Of a stretch of DNA of 64,000 bases, positions 26,075 to 34,377 are shown in pieces. The position numbers were made by a program, and so were the translations under genes. Source of the DNA: JADFRG01 sp964590515 (GTDB lineage Bacteria > Chloroflexota > Anaerolineae > Anaerolineales > E44-bin32). The notes below the pieces were generated by a model. It worked only from the letters and a program-made list of their open reading frames with translations, did no database searches and was not told the DNA's origin. Where the stretch lies: positions 23,839 through 87,838 of the forward strand of contig CAZPZD010000003.1 in assembly GCA_964590515.1 (NCBI GenBank). The letters are read 5' to 3'. How positions within the stretch are numbered: the first letter of the stretch is position 1; every line of letters starts with the position of its first letter.

Positions 26075-27382
26075 TTAGCCGTTCGGATCGAGCCGGCCGG
26101 CAGGCAGCTCCCGCCCAAACGCGAGAAAGTAAGCCGTCCCTGCCAACCCGAACAAGAATGCGGCGAGCAGGTTGGTGGTGGGTGAGGCGACCCGTTCGAA
26201 GAAGGGTCGCACCAACTGGCCGAGGCCCGGCCCGGCGAAGATCGCACCCGCCGCGGAGGCATCCCAGAGCAGCGCCCCTCCGAAGGCGGCCACCGACACG
26301 ACCACGTCCCGCACCAGGTAATACACTCCGAAAGTTCCGGCCTTCTTCCCCTCCGGGGCCAGGTCCATGATCAGCGCTTTCCGGGTTGGTTCCCCAAATT
26401 CCTTCAAGCCGCGGACCACGAAGGCCAGCGCCAGCGCCCAGAAGCTGTGGGAGACCATGAGCAAAAGCGGGAACAGGGTGAAGAACCCGAACGTCACCGC
26501 GACGTACGGCTTCTTCGTGCTGCGGTCGGCCAGGTACGCCACGGGGATGTAGACCAACACCGCGGTCGCCATTTCGATAGCGCTGAGCACTCCGAATTGA
26601 ATCGGGGAGATCCCGTTGAGCTGCACGGCCCACAGCACCACGAACGCGTAGGGGATCTGCTCGCAAAAGCGGATCAGGATGTCCGAGGTCAGCAGGGTGC
26701 GCAGGGCGGGGCTCATAAGCGAGATGGCCCGCAGCGGGTTTCCAATCGGGTTCCGCTCGGGCCGCTTCAGCTCGGACAGGAAGCGCTGCTGAAGGAGCAA
26801 GGAGACGAAACCCAATCCAATGGCTACGGCAAAAGCCAGCCGAATCCCGCCTCGCTCGCCATAGAGAGTAATCAGCACTCCACCCAACACCGGCCCCAGC
26901 GCCATCGGGATCCTCCGCACCAGCGAGTGCATCGACACCCCCATCGTCCGCTTGGCGCTCGGTAAGACCTCCGAGACCAGATCCATGGTCGCCGGCAGGG
27001 ACAAGGCGGTCCAAGAGATGAACAGCATCGAGCCGGCGATTGCGGCCTGCCAGTACGGAAAGAGGATGACGATGGAGTACCCGGCGATCGCCACCAGGTT
27101 GAATACCGCAAGGGCCCGCTTGTGTCCCAGCCGATCGCTGAGATAGCCGCCGGGAAATGAGTAGAGGGCGCTGAGCAGGTTGTCCAGCCCGTTGAGCAAT
27201 CCAACCGAAAGTGCCCCACCCCCCAGGGCGACCAGGTAGAGGGGCAGAAAGCGCTCGGCCAGGTGCTCGCCCAGGCCGACCAGGACGACCATCGTGAGCA
27301 GGACAACCATCGGCCGCCGCAGTCCGAGGAAGGAAGCGAGCGCTCGGACCTGTGGGCCACGGCCGGGAGTCTCGGCGGACAT
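26075..27382 (-). CDS. MFS transporter
   Basis: The protein has 435 aa with twelve predicted transmembrane helices. The MFS A-motif variant 'GYLSDRLGHKRAL' lies between helices 2 and 3, and 'YLADRSTKKPYVA' occupies the equivalent position in the second half. Likely a drug or metabolite exporter; the substrate is not predictable. It is transcribed divergently from the PH-domain gene and may be in one unit with the dienelactone hydrolase gene downstream. Confidence 0.9.
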   Translation of the reverse strand: MSAETPGRGPQVRALASFLGLRRPMVVLLTMVVLVGLGEHLAERFLPLYLVALGGGALSVGLLNGLDNLLSALYSFPGGYLSDRLGHKRALAVFNLVAIAGYSIVILFPYWQAAIAGSMLFISWTALSLPATMDLVSEVLPSAKRTMGVSMHSLVRRIPMALGPVLGGVLITLYGERGGIRLAFAVAIGLGFVSLLLQQRFLSELKRPERNPIGNPLRAISLMSPALRTLLTSDILIRFCEQIPYAFVVLWAVQLNGISPIQFGVLSAIEMATAVLVYIPVAYLADRSTKKPYVAVTFGFFTLFPLLLMVSHSFWALALAFVVRGLKEFGEPTRKALIMDLAPEGKKAGTFGVYYLVRDVVVSVAAFGGALLWDASAAGAIFAGPGLGQLVRPFFERVASPTTNLLAAFLFGLAGTAYFLAFGRELPAGRLDPNG

Positions 27383-27493
27383 CCGGTCTATTATCCCGTT
27401 ACCTGGTTCTGTTCATGGGCGTGAGCCGCGCATGATACCATTCGGTGAACTCGGCCAGGGTTCGAGCCTTCCGCCTCCTTAGGAGCGCCTACC

Positions 27494-28123
27494 ATGACAG
27501 ACAAATATCTTGAAAGCCTGCTGGCCCAGAATGAGAAGCTGGTGCTCACAGCCCGCCAGCACACGTTCATCTTGCTGAGCGCGATCGCGGCAGAGATTCT
27601 AGTGATCGGATTGATACTGGCTGGGGCAATTGCGCTGACTGCGATGTTTCCGCCGGTCGGAGCCCTGTCTTTCTTGCTAGTAATCCTGCCGGCCGCCAAA
27701 GGGACCTACGATTTCCTCAACTGGCGCCAACTGCAGTTCGTCATCACCAATCGGCGGGTGATTCAGATCTCGGGGATCTTCAGCAAGAGGGTCACCGACT
27801 CCTCGCTTGAGAAGGTCACCGACGTGCAGATGTCGCAGTCGACCTTCGGCCGGATCTTCAACTATGGCGACGTCGAAATTCTGACTGCCAGCGAGCTAGG
27901 CGCCAACAACTTTCGGAGAATCGCCAACCCGATCCGCTTTAAGACCGCCATGCTGGACGCTAAGGAACAAATGGGTTACGGGGAAGGCCCCGGAGCCGAC
28001 CGGACGTCCCACTCAGACGACATCCCGGCCATCATCGCCAAGCTCGACGGCCTGCGAGCGAAGGGCGTGATCACCGAGCAGGAATTTCAAGACAAGAAGC
28101 GCGACCTGCTCAAGAAGATGTAA
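27494..28123 (+). CDS. bPH2-domain membrane protein with SHOCT tail
   Basis: The protein has 209 aa. Two N-terminal transmembrane helices (about 25-75) precede a bacterial PH domain ('FVITNRRVIQISGIFSKRVTDSSLEKVTDVQMSQSTFGRIFNYGDVEI'). The C-terminus is a SHOCT motif ('IIAKLDGLRAKGVITEQEFQDKKRDLLKKM'), a short oligomerisation-type helix hairpin. Such proteins sit in the inner membrane with the PH domain in the cytosol; the role is unknown. A TTAGGAG ribosome site precedes the ATG by eight bases. Confidence 0.9.
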   Translation: MTDKYLESLLAQNEKLVLTARQHTFILLSAIAAEILVIGLILAGAIALTAMFPPVGALSFLLVILPAAKGTYDFLNWRQLQFVITNRRVIQISGIFSKRVTDSSLEKVTDVQMSQSTFGRIFNYGDVEILTASELGANNFRRIANPIRFKTAMLDAKEQMGYGEGPGADRTSHSDDIPAIIAKLDGLRAKGVITEQEFQDKKRDLLKKM

Positions 28124-28137
28124 TTCGGCGCGAGCCC

Positions 28138-29046
28138 GTGACCGGACCCGCTTTCAGCATCCATCCCGCCACTCGGATCGGTCACGTCCACCTGACTGTG
28201 GCGGACCTCGATCGGCAGATTGCCTTCTACCAACAGGTTATCGGCCTCCAGCTCCACTGGCGAGAAGGCCGCCGGGCCGGGCTTGGCGCTGGCCGCACGG
28301 ACCTGCTGCGCCTGACCGAGGACCCTCTCGCCCGCCGAGCGCGCGGCACGACCGGGCTGTACCACTTCGCGATCCTGCTTCCGAGCCGTCGCGAACTGGC
28401 CCGGGCCCTCTCCCGCCTTTTCTCGCTGCAGGTTCCGAACTACCCCACCGACCACGTCATGACCGAGACCACCTACCTGGATGACGCCGAGGGCAACGGG
28501 ATCGAGCTCTACGCCGACACGCCCGAGCGGGGCACCTGGTCATTCAGCGGGGACAGCTTTCAAGTCGTGGATGCGGAAGGGGTCGTCCGCTCCGGCAGGG
28601 AGCCGCTCGACGTCGCGCGGGTGTTGCGCGAACTCGAGCCCGGGGCCCGGCTAGACCAGCCGATGCCGGAGGCCACCACGATCGGCCACGTGCATCTACA
28701 CGTCGCGGACCTTGCCGAGGCGAACCGCTTTTATTGCGAACTGCTCGGCTTCGAGATCCAGGGGATGTCGAGGGCGATGGGGGCGAGCTTCGTCTCGGCC
28801 GGTGGATACCACCATCACCTCGGCCTGAATACCTGGGTCGGGGCCGGGGCACCGCCGCCCCCGCCCGACGCCCTCGGGCTGCGCTACTTCGAGGTTGTGC
28901 TGCCGGACCAGGCCGAGCTCGACCGCCTCGTACAACGAGTACGAGAGGCGGGCCTGGCCCCCGACGAGAACGAATCAGGAGTGCTGATCCGCGACCCATC
29001 CCGCAACGGTGTACTGCTTGGGGTTGGCTCCAACCCCGTTGGTTGA
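28138..29046 (+). CDS. Two-domain VOC protein, catechol 2,3-dioxygenase-like
   Basis: The protein has 302 aa with a GTG start 14 bases after the PH gene. Two pairs of vicinal-oxygen-chelate modules are visible: 'RIGHVHLTVADLDRQIAFYQQVIGL' and 'TIGHVHLHVADLAEANRFYCELLGF'. Candidate metal ligands are the His in 'GHVHL', His in 'GYHHHLGLNTW' and the Glu in 'GIELYAD'. This is the layout of CatE-type extradiol dioxygenases that cleave catechols, but substrate and activity are inferred. The tail after residue 290 (GVGSNPVG) is short. Confidence 0.88.
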   Translation: MTGPAFSIHPATRIGHVHLTVADLDRQIAFYQQVIGLQLHWREGRRAGLGAGRTDLLRLTEDPLARRARGTTGLYHFAILLPSRRELARALSRLFSLQVPNYPTDHVMTETTYLDDAEGNGIELYADTPERGTWSFSGDSFQVVDAEGVVRSGREPLDVARVLRELEPGARLDQPMPEATTIGHVHLHVADLAEANRFYCELLGFEIQGMSRAMGASFVSAGGYHHHLGLNTWVGAGAPPPPPDALGLRYFEVVLPDQAELDRLVQRVREAGLAPDENESGVLIRDPSRNGVLLGVGSNPVG

Positions 29047-29089
29047 CTCCGGCAACTTGGATTCGGCCGGATAACCGAGCTGAGCTCGC

Positions 29090-29839
29090 TCAGGCTCCTG
29101 ACGATGCCGCGGCGGCTGGGCCGGCCGGCCCTTGCGGTCCCCGTTCACCCTTGGGCCCTTCAGATCCCTGGGCTCCGGTGTCACCCTTCGCTCCAGCAGG
29201 TCCGGACGGGCCTTGTGTGCCCGCCTCACCCTTAGGCCCGGTCGGTCCTTGGGGTCCTGCTTCGCCTCGTGGGCCGGTTGGGCCAGGCGGACCCTGAGCT
29301 CCAGGATCACCTTTCGGGCCGGAGGGGCCCGCCATTCCGGTCTCTCCCTTGGCCCCTGCCATTCCTGCCGGGCCTTGAGGGCCGGCCTCTCCTCTCGGGC
29401 CAGGAGGGCCTGGAGGACCTTGCATTCCGGCGACGCCAGTCTCACCCCTCGGTCCGGTAGGGCCTTGGGATCCTTGAAGGCCCATGTCTCCCTTCGGACC
29501 CACCGCGCCCGGGGCACCGAAATCGCCCTTGTCACCTTTTAGTCCCATCGCCCCCACGGGGCCGGGGTTTCCGGCCTTTCCTTGTGGCCCGGGCGGTCCC
29601 GGCGGGCCCGACTTGCGGGCCAGTGAGGACAACTGCTGGGTCAGCTGCTCCAGGCGGCTTTCAAGCGCCTCGAGCCGCTGATTGGCGTTCGGTTTTTTCG
29701 CCGCCGCGGCCCGCTTGGCCGGAGCGGCCGTCCGCTTTTTTGGCGCAGCTGATCCCGCCCGCTTCGCCGGCTTGGTCGCGGCACGTTTGGAAGCAGTCTT
29801 CCGCCCGCCGCCTGGTTTCTTAGTCCGTGTCTTTGCCAT
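29090..29839 (-). CDS. Collagen-like protein with basic H1-like N-terminus
   Basis: The protein has 249 aa. Residues 1-50 are a Lys/Ala/Pro/Arg-rich tail similar to histone H1-type bacterial tails (repeated AAK, PAKRA, KKP). Residues 52-75 form a heptad-like coiled coil (RLEALESRLEQLTQQLSSLAR). Residues 78-242 are 55 uninterrupted Gly-X-Y triplets rich in GPP, GPR-GE and GPK-GD, charge pairs that stabilise triple helices without hydroxyproline. A seven-residue AAASSGA tail follows. There is no signal peptide or transmembrane segment. The ATG has GGAGG six bases upstream. It should form a trimer; the basic tail suggests binding to nucleic acid or another polyanion. The role is unknown. Confidence 0.9.
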   Translation of the reverse strand: MAKTRTKKPGGGRKTASKRAATKPAKRAGSAAPKKRTAAPAKRAAAAKKPNANQRLEALESRLEQLTQQLSSLARKSGPPGPPGPQGKAGNPGPVGAMGLKGDKGDFGAPGAVGPKGDMGLQGSQGPTGPRGETGVAGMQGPPGPPGPRGEAGPQGPAGMAGAKGETGMAGPSGPKGDPGAQGPPGPTGPRGEAGPQGPTGPKGEAGTQGPSGPAGAKGDTGAQGSEGPKGERGPQGPAGPAAAASSGA

Positions 29840-29891
29840 GACTTCCTCCTATCAATTCGAGTTCAGCCTGCGCTACCATCCTAATCGGTTG

Positions 29892-31502
29892 TCAAGTGCG
29901 AGCCAAGGGTGGCGCAACGGCACGGAATGCCGTCGTGTCGCCTTCCACGTCAGTTCGAGACGCGACGAACAGGGCGAGGTCGTCCGTCCGCGGTTGTTCA
30001 CCGGCAAATCGGTCCACCAGTCGAAGGATCAGGTCCTGGGTCTCGGTCGCCGATCGATCCGAACTGGCGAGCGCGGCCTGGATCACCCGATCGATGCCGA
30101 AGAGCTGACTGCTGCCATCCCGCGCTTCGGAGATCCCGTCCGTGTAGAGGATGAGGTGGTTTCCCGGTCGAATGCTGACTACCGACGATTCCCACGGGGC
30201 CTCTTTCGAAACGCCCAATGGAGGACCCGTTCGGCCCAGGATCTTAAGCTGGCCGGTCTCTGGCCCCCGCACCAGCACCCCCGGCGGGTGTCCGGCATTG
30301 CTGTAGTCCAGGATTCCGGTGTTGAAATCGAGGATCCCGTAGAACAGCGTGACGTAATACCCGCCTTGAGTATCGGCCAAAATGCGTCCATTCACTTCTT
30401 CGAGGACTTGGTGCGGCTTGCGAGTCCGCTCGAGAGCATAGGTCCGCATCAGAGTCCGGGTCAGCGCCATGTACAGGGCGGCCCCCATGCCCTTGTCAGT
30501 GACGTCGGCGATGACCAGGCCGACCCGCGAATCCGGCAGATGGATCAGGTCGTAAAAATCCCCTGAAGTCTCGCGGGCCGGAATGAGCTTCGCCGCAAAC
30601 TCCCAGCCGGCGACCTTCGGGAACTCACGGGGCAGGAAGCTAGACTGGATCTGCCCGGCCAAGGTGAGCTCGAGCTCGATCTCTCGATGTTCTCGAATGA
30701 GCTCGGCGAGACCGATCGATTCCCCGTCTACATCAGTGGCTGATTCACTGGTGGACGGCTCGGGCCAGGTTGGAGTCTTGCGCTCCTGCTGCACGGCCTC
30801 CAGCAACCGCATCAGGTACTTCGGCGACGCTTCATCCGGACGGGCCAGTCCCTCCCGTAACGCCAGCAGTACAGCCTCGGTCCGGGTCGCCAGGTGGAGC
30901 TTCGACAGAATGCTGTTGATGTGGGTTCGGACCTGGTCGAGGGACTTGGCCACCCCACTGGCAATCTGGGCGGTGTCCCGGCCCATGGTCAAGAAGCGCA
31001 GCACTGACACTTCCTCCTTGCTCAAGACCGCCGCCAATTCTCCTCCCGAGGTCCCCTCCAGGACTTCATCTAGGAGGATCCGGGCGATTTTCGGATCCAG
31101 AGTCGGTTCTCGCCGATGGACTTGCTTGATCGCCCTCACCAGCTCCTCCGGCTCGGTGTCCTTGAGGATATAGCCCAATGCTCCGGCCTTGATTGCCGCG
31201 AACACTTCCCGATCAGAAGTCATGCTGGTGAGCACCAGGACCGCCACCGTAGGCCAGCGCAGCAGGATCCGCTTGATCGCCTCGATGCCGCTCATCTTCG
31301 GCATGTCCAGATCCATGAGCACGACCTCGGGCCTGAGGCGAGCAGTCGCCTCTACCGCCTCCAGCCCGTCTTCGGCCTCTCCGACGACCTGGATCTCGGA
31401 TTCCACACCGAGCAGCGCCCGGATCCCTCGGCGTACGATCGAGTGATCGTCAACCAACAGGAGCCGGATGGGCTGGTTTACAGTTTGACCTGAACTGACC
31501 AT
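29892..31502 (-). CDS. REC-HTH-RsbU fusion: response regulator with PP2C phosphatase
   Basis: The protein has 536 aa from the ATG at 31502 (an in-frame start at 31565 is also possible). Residues about 10-125 are a receiver domain: acidic pair in 'LLLVDDHS', phospho-acceptor Asp in 'VVLMDLDMP' and Lys in 'GYILKDTEP'. Residues 160-225 are a LuxR/NarL-type HTH ('LTMGRDTAQIASGVAKSLDQVRTHINSILSKLHLAT'). A linker precedes a SpoIIE/RsbU PP2C domain (about 315-520) with 'ARETSGDFYDL', 'VIADVTDKGMGAALYMAL' and 'YTDGISEARDG', the metal-binding Asp/Gly sites. It joins DNA-binding output to partner-switch phosphatase output. No anti-sigma or anti-anti-sigma gene is adjacent. Confidence 0.92.
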   Translation of the reverse strand: MVSSGQTVNQPIRLLLVDDHSIVRRGIRALLGVESEIQVVGEAEDGLEAVEATARLRPEVVLMDLDMPKMSGIEAIKRILLRWPTVAVLVLTSMTSDREVFAAIKAGALGYILKDTEPEELVRAIKQVHRREPTLDPKIARILLDEVLEGTSGGELAAVLSKEEVSVLRFLTMGRDTAQIASGVAKSLDQVRTHINSILSKLHLATRTEAVLLALREGLARPDEASPKYLMRLLEAVQQERKTPTWPEPSTSESATDVDGESIGLAELIREHREIELELTLAGQIQSSFLPREFPKVAGWEFAAKLIPARETSGDFYDLIHLPDSRVGLVIADVTDKGMGAALYMALTRTLMRTYALERTRKPHQVLEEVNGRILADTQGGYYVTLFYGILDFNTGILDYSNAGHPPGVLVRGPETGQLKILGRTGPPLGVSKEAPWESSVVSIRPGNHLILYTDGISEARDGSSQLFGIDRVIQAALASSDRSATETQDLILRLVDRFAGEQPRTDDLALFVASRTDVEGDTTAFRAVAPPLART

Positions 31503-31698
31503 GCTGAATTTGCCTTCGCAGCCGGACTCCGCCCGAATCTTCTGGAGGTGAAAACCCCTTCGCATCGGCGGCGATGCTCAGGCGAAGTCTAACCGAAACT
31601 ACTTGGCAAGCGGAGACTTCCGCGATCGGCCCAACCGGATCGGGCAGGGTGGCCGCGGGGCAAACTCAGGTGAGGGAGCCGGCTCTCGCCAGAGACGA

Positions 31699-32451
31699 TC
31701 ATAGACTGCGGTCCTCGACTTCCCAGGCATGGTCCAACACATGCCAGGCCACCCGCCGAACGAATCGGCGCGGGGTCCAGCGGACACCGCCCCGCGGCCC
31801 GCGCTCCGGCAATCCTCCGGAAGCAGCCATTGAGAGCCCCTCGAGGATTGCCTGCCGAGTCCGTATCAGCTCCGGTTGCGGCTCGCCATCTTCTGCCAAT
31901 CTGAAGCGGATGCCGAGCGAGGCCAGATAGGCCGCGTCGGACTCGAGCAGGTGCCGGACGATCTTGTCGAGCTCCCGCCCGCCGCCCCGCGGCCCCTTGC
32001 GCAGCACTTTTCCCTTGGCCGCGGTCACCGCTGCGTCAAAAGTGCGCCAGCCGGCCTTGAGCACCGCTTCAAACCGGCGCAGGTCGGCAGCCTCGATCGG
32101 ATCCGAGTCATGCGCAGTCGGCATGTCGGGCGCGCCAAAATCGGTGGTCGCGTTGCCGGCTAGCCGCTCGCGAACCGCGAACTCGGAAACATCCTTCGGG
32201 GCACGAAACCCGAGCCGAGATTGGCGGAGCGCCAGCCCGTAGCGGGGTCCGTGGTCCATCAAAGCCTGGAGCGCAGCGGCTTCGTCCCGTCCGCTGCGGC
32301 ACCAACCGGGCCACTCCAATGCCCCGGCGAAGATCCGTTTGGTGCCAACCTCCAGGTAGACGCTGATTCGGTCCGAAGTTCCGATCATCCCGATCAATAG
32401 TATTTGTCGATCCCGCCAAACTGTTTCAAAGTCGCCCTCAGATGGCGACAT
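31699..32451 (-). CDS. DinB-like conserved protein
   Basis: The protein has 250 aa from the ATG at 32451, which overlaps the end of the VOC gene by 14 bases. The N-terminus ('RISVYLEVGTKRIFAGALEWPGWCRSGRDE') is a conserved block of an uncharacterised actinobacterial/Chloroflexi-type family. The C-terminus has His patterns 'IVRHLLESDAAY' and 'RRVAWHVLDHAWEVEDRS', compatible with the three-His metal site of DinB/YfiT-like four-helix proteins. The long open frame continues upstream to 32853, but that part is the VOC gene in another frame. Enzymatic role unknown. Confidence 0.75.
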   Translation of the reverse strand: MSPSEGDFETVWRDRQILLIGMIGTSDRISVYLEVGTKRIFAGALEWPGWCRSGRDEAAALQALMDHGPRYGLALRQSRLGFRAPKDVSEFAVRERLAGNATTDFGAPDMPTAHDSDPIEAADLRRFEAVLKAGWRTFDAAVTAAKGKVLRKGPRGGGRELDKIVRHLLESDAAYLASLGIRFRLAEDGEPQPELIRTRQAILEGLSMAASGGLPERGPRGGVRWTPRRFVRRVAWHVLDHAWEVEDRSL

Positions 32452-32869
32452 CCGGGACCCAGATGTATCCATCGGGATCGCGCAGGTAGACTTCTCGCAT
32501 GCCGTGACCCTTGTCGGTCGTGGGGACCAGGACTTCGTGCCCGAGCCGCCGGGCTGCGGCCTCCGCCTGGACCGGGTCACAACCGTGCAATCGGAGTTCG
32601 ACGCCGCCCCCGCGGGGAGTTTCGGGCGCCACCGTCCGACCCATCGCATGCTTGTCGTAGGCATGATCGGCATGCAGCATCCATTCGGTCCCGAAGCCCG
32701 AGCAAACCGCGAAGTCGGGGTCGGAATACACGACGCTTGCGCCAAGCACCTCACGCTGAAATGCGAGGGCGCGCTCGATCTGCGCGACGAGCAAGTTGAT
32801 GGACAGGGATTTGAGAGTGTGGGAGTAGGCCTTCGAGGACATCCAAGGATCACCGACGCGCAGTTTCAT
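32438..32869 (-). CDS. VOC-family (glyoxalase/bleomycin resistance-like) protein
   Basis: The protein has 143 aa from the ATG at 32869, with GGAGAGGAAG upstream. It is a single vicinal-oxygen-chelate unit: 'LKSLSINLLVAQIERALAFQREVLGASVVYSDPDFAV' and 'MREVYLRDPDGYIWVPD'. The usual first metal-binding His is replaced near the N-terminus, so it may bind rather than metabolise its ligand. It is followed by, and overlaps, the DinB-like gene, so the two are expressed together. Confidence 0.82.
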   Translation of the reverse strand: MKLRVGDPWMSSKAYSHTLKSLSINLLVAQIERALAFQREVLGASVVYSDPDFAVCSGFGTEWMLHADHAYDKHAMGRTVAPETPRGGGVELRLHGCDPVQAEAAARRLGHEVLVPTTDKGHGMREVYLRDPDGYIWVPDVAI

Positions 32870-33034
32870 TCTTCCTCTCCTTCTCGAGGCGTAGCCTGGG
32901 GTCCTGCCCACAGCGGGAATTCCCGCCCCCATTTATAACTGAACGCCGGAGCTAGTGTGCCTGGGGGCCGCCTCTCGGCCCGCAGAAAAGTCGGGACTAT
33001 GTCTCTATTTCTCTCACAACTTCCCGGATTTCCC

Positions 33035-33040
33035 TATAAT
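33035..33040 (+). promoter_or_regulatory. -10 element (TATAAT) of the BtrH_N/DUF4872 gene
   Basis: A perfect TATAAT lies 32 bases before the ATG at 33073. The best -35 candidate 17-18 bp upstream is poor. An AAAGGA ribosome site follows at 33059-33064. Confidence 0.5.
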
Positions 33041-33072
33041 CGCTGAAACTCGAACCGGAAAGGAAACCGGAT

Positions 33073-34290
33073 ATGCCGGTGCTACCCAAGTTCACCCAAT
33101 TCGAAGGACGCCACTGGGAAACCGGCTCGGTCAGCAATGCCTTAGCGTACGCCGGGGCCCGGGTGCCGCAGACCAAGCAGCCCTATTCGGAGGCTCTGCT
33201 GCTCGGGATCAGCGGCGGAGCGGCATTCGGCTACTTTGTCTTCGACTACAAGGGGCACGACCCGCATGTGGCTTTGCTCTCCCGCAATACCTTTGACCCG
33301 CTGCAGACCCTGCTGGAACGGCTGGCGATCCCACATGACCTCTTCCAGACCAGCGATCCCAAGAAGGGGGAGCGCAATCTAATCGAAGTGCTGGAGAGCG
33401 GCCGTCCGGCGATCGTGTGGGCGGACGCCTTCAGTTTGCACTACAACACAGCCACTGCCGACCAAGCCATGTGGGGGATGTTGCCGATTCTCGTTTATGG
33501 CTACGAAGGCGGGAAGGCCTTCATCGCCGACCGCTCAGCCAAACCGCTGACCGCCAGCGTGGATGATTTGGCGCGGGCCAGGGCCCGAGTGAAGAAAGAC
33601 AGGTTCCGGGTGCTGACTCTCGGCGCGCCCGACCCAAAGAAGCTGCCCTCCGCCATTCAGGCAGGTATCTGGCAGTGCTTCGAATTGTTCACCGAACCGC
33701 CGCCGAAAGGCGCTCGAGACAACTTCGGGTTCGCCGCCTATCAGAAGTGGGCCAACATGCTGACTAACACCCGCAACCCGCAGAGTTGGGAGCGCCTGTT
33801 GGCGCCAGGCAGCCGGATGTACGCCGCCCTGGCCGGGAGCGAGCATCAGCCGGGCGCCTTCGGCTGGGCCTGCACCTTCCCCTCCAATCAGGTGGACGAC
33901 AAAAGGCTCTACGCCGAATTCCTGGAGCAGGCCGCGCTGATTCTGAAGAAGCCAAGACTCAAGGCGGCTGCCGAGCGGTTCCGGGCCAGCAGCGCGGCCT
34001 GGGAGGAGCTGGGCGAGGCACTGCTGCCCGATGAAGTGCCCTTGTTCAAGGAAACCCGTCAGTTGCTGATCCGCAAACGGGATCTCTTTGTCAATAGGGG
34101 CGAGGCGGCGCCCGAGGAGCGAAAGAAAATCAGTGCCCGGCTCGCCGAGATTCGAGCGAGCATCGACAAGAAGTTCCCACTTTCCGCCGAGGGCGTGAGC
34201 GGGCTGCGGGGTCGCCTGGCCGAGCAGGTCTTGAAAATCAGTGAGATCGAGCGGCAGGCGATTGAATTGATGCAGGCCGCGATGGCCTAG
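33073..34290 (+). CDS. BtrH N-terminal / DUF4872 protein
   Basis: The protein has 405 aa. The N-terminal half has the BtrH_N layout ('FTQFEGRHWETGSVSNALAYAG', then 'LLLGISGGAAFGYFVF', 'LLERLAIPHDLFQ' and 'DAFSLHYNTATA...MLPILVYGYEGGKAFIADR'). The C-terminal half ('AIQAGIWQCFELFTEPPP...FGFAAYQKWANMLTNTRN') is DUF4872. BtrH transfers a protected amino-acyl group during butirosin biosynthesis and belongs to a Cys-dependent fold. Here the position usually read as Cys after 'FxGxH' is Trp (residue 15), so thiol catalysis by that residue is not possible. Function unknown. The ATG has AAAGGA upstream. Confidence 0.78.
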   Translation: MPVLPKFTQFEGRHWETGSVSNALAYAGARVPQTKQPYSEALLLGISGGAAFGYFVFDYKGHDPHVALLSRNTFDPLQTLLERLAIPHDLFQTSDPKKGERNLIEVLESGRPAIVWADAFSLHYNTATADQAMWGMLPILVYGYEGGKAFIADRSAKPLTASVDDLARARARVKKDRFRVLTLGAPDPKKLPSAIQAGIWQCFELFTEPPPKGARDNFGFAAYQKWANMLTNTRNPQSWERLLAPGSRMYAALAGSEHQPGAFGWACTFPSNQVDDKRLYAEFLEQAALILKKPRLKAAAERFRASSAAWEELGEALLPDEVPLFKETRQLLIRKRDLFVNRGEAAPEERKKISARLAEIRASIDKKFPLSAEGVSGLRGRLAEQVLKISEIERQAIELMQAAMA

Positions 34291-34377
34291 ACGAGCCGTT
34301 TTCGAGGGCGGAAGATTGGGGAGTTGGGGTTACGAATCGCGCGTGCTCTGGCCGGAGCCATCGCACTGGCAGTTGGG

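Noticed and set aside
29132..29681. Repetitive plus-strand open frames opposite the collagen-like gene
   Set aside because: The repetition comes from Gly-X-Y codons read in reverse; not independent genes and not a CRISPR array.
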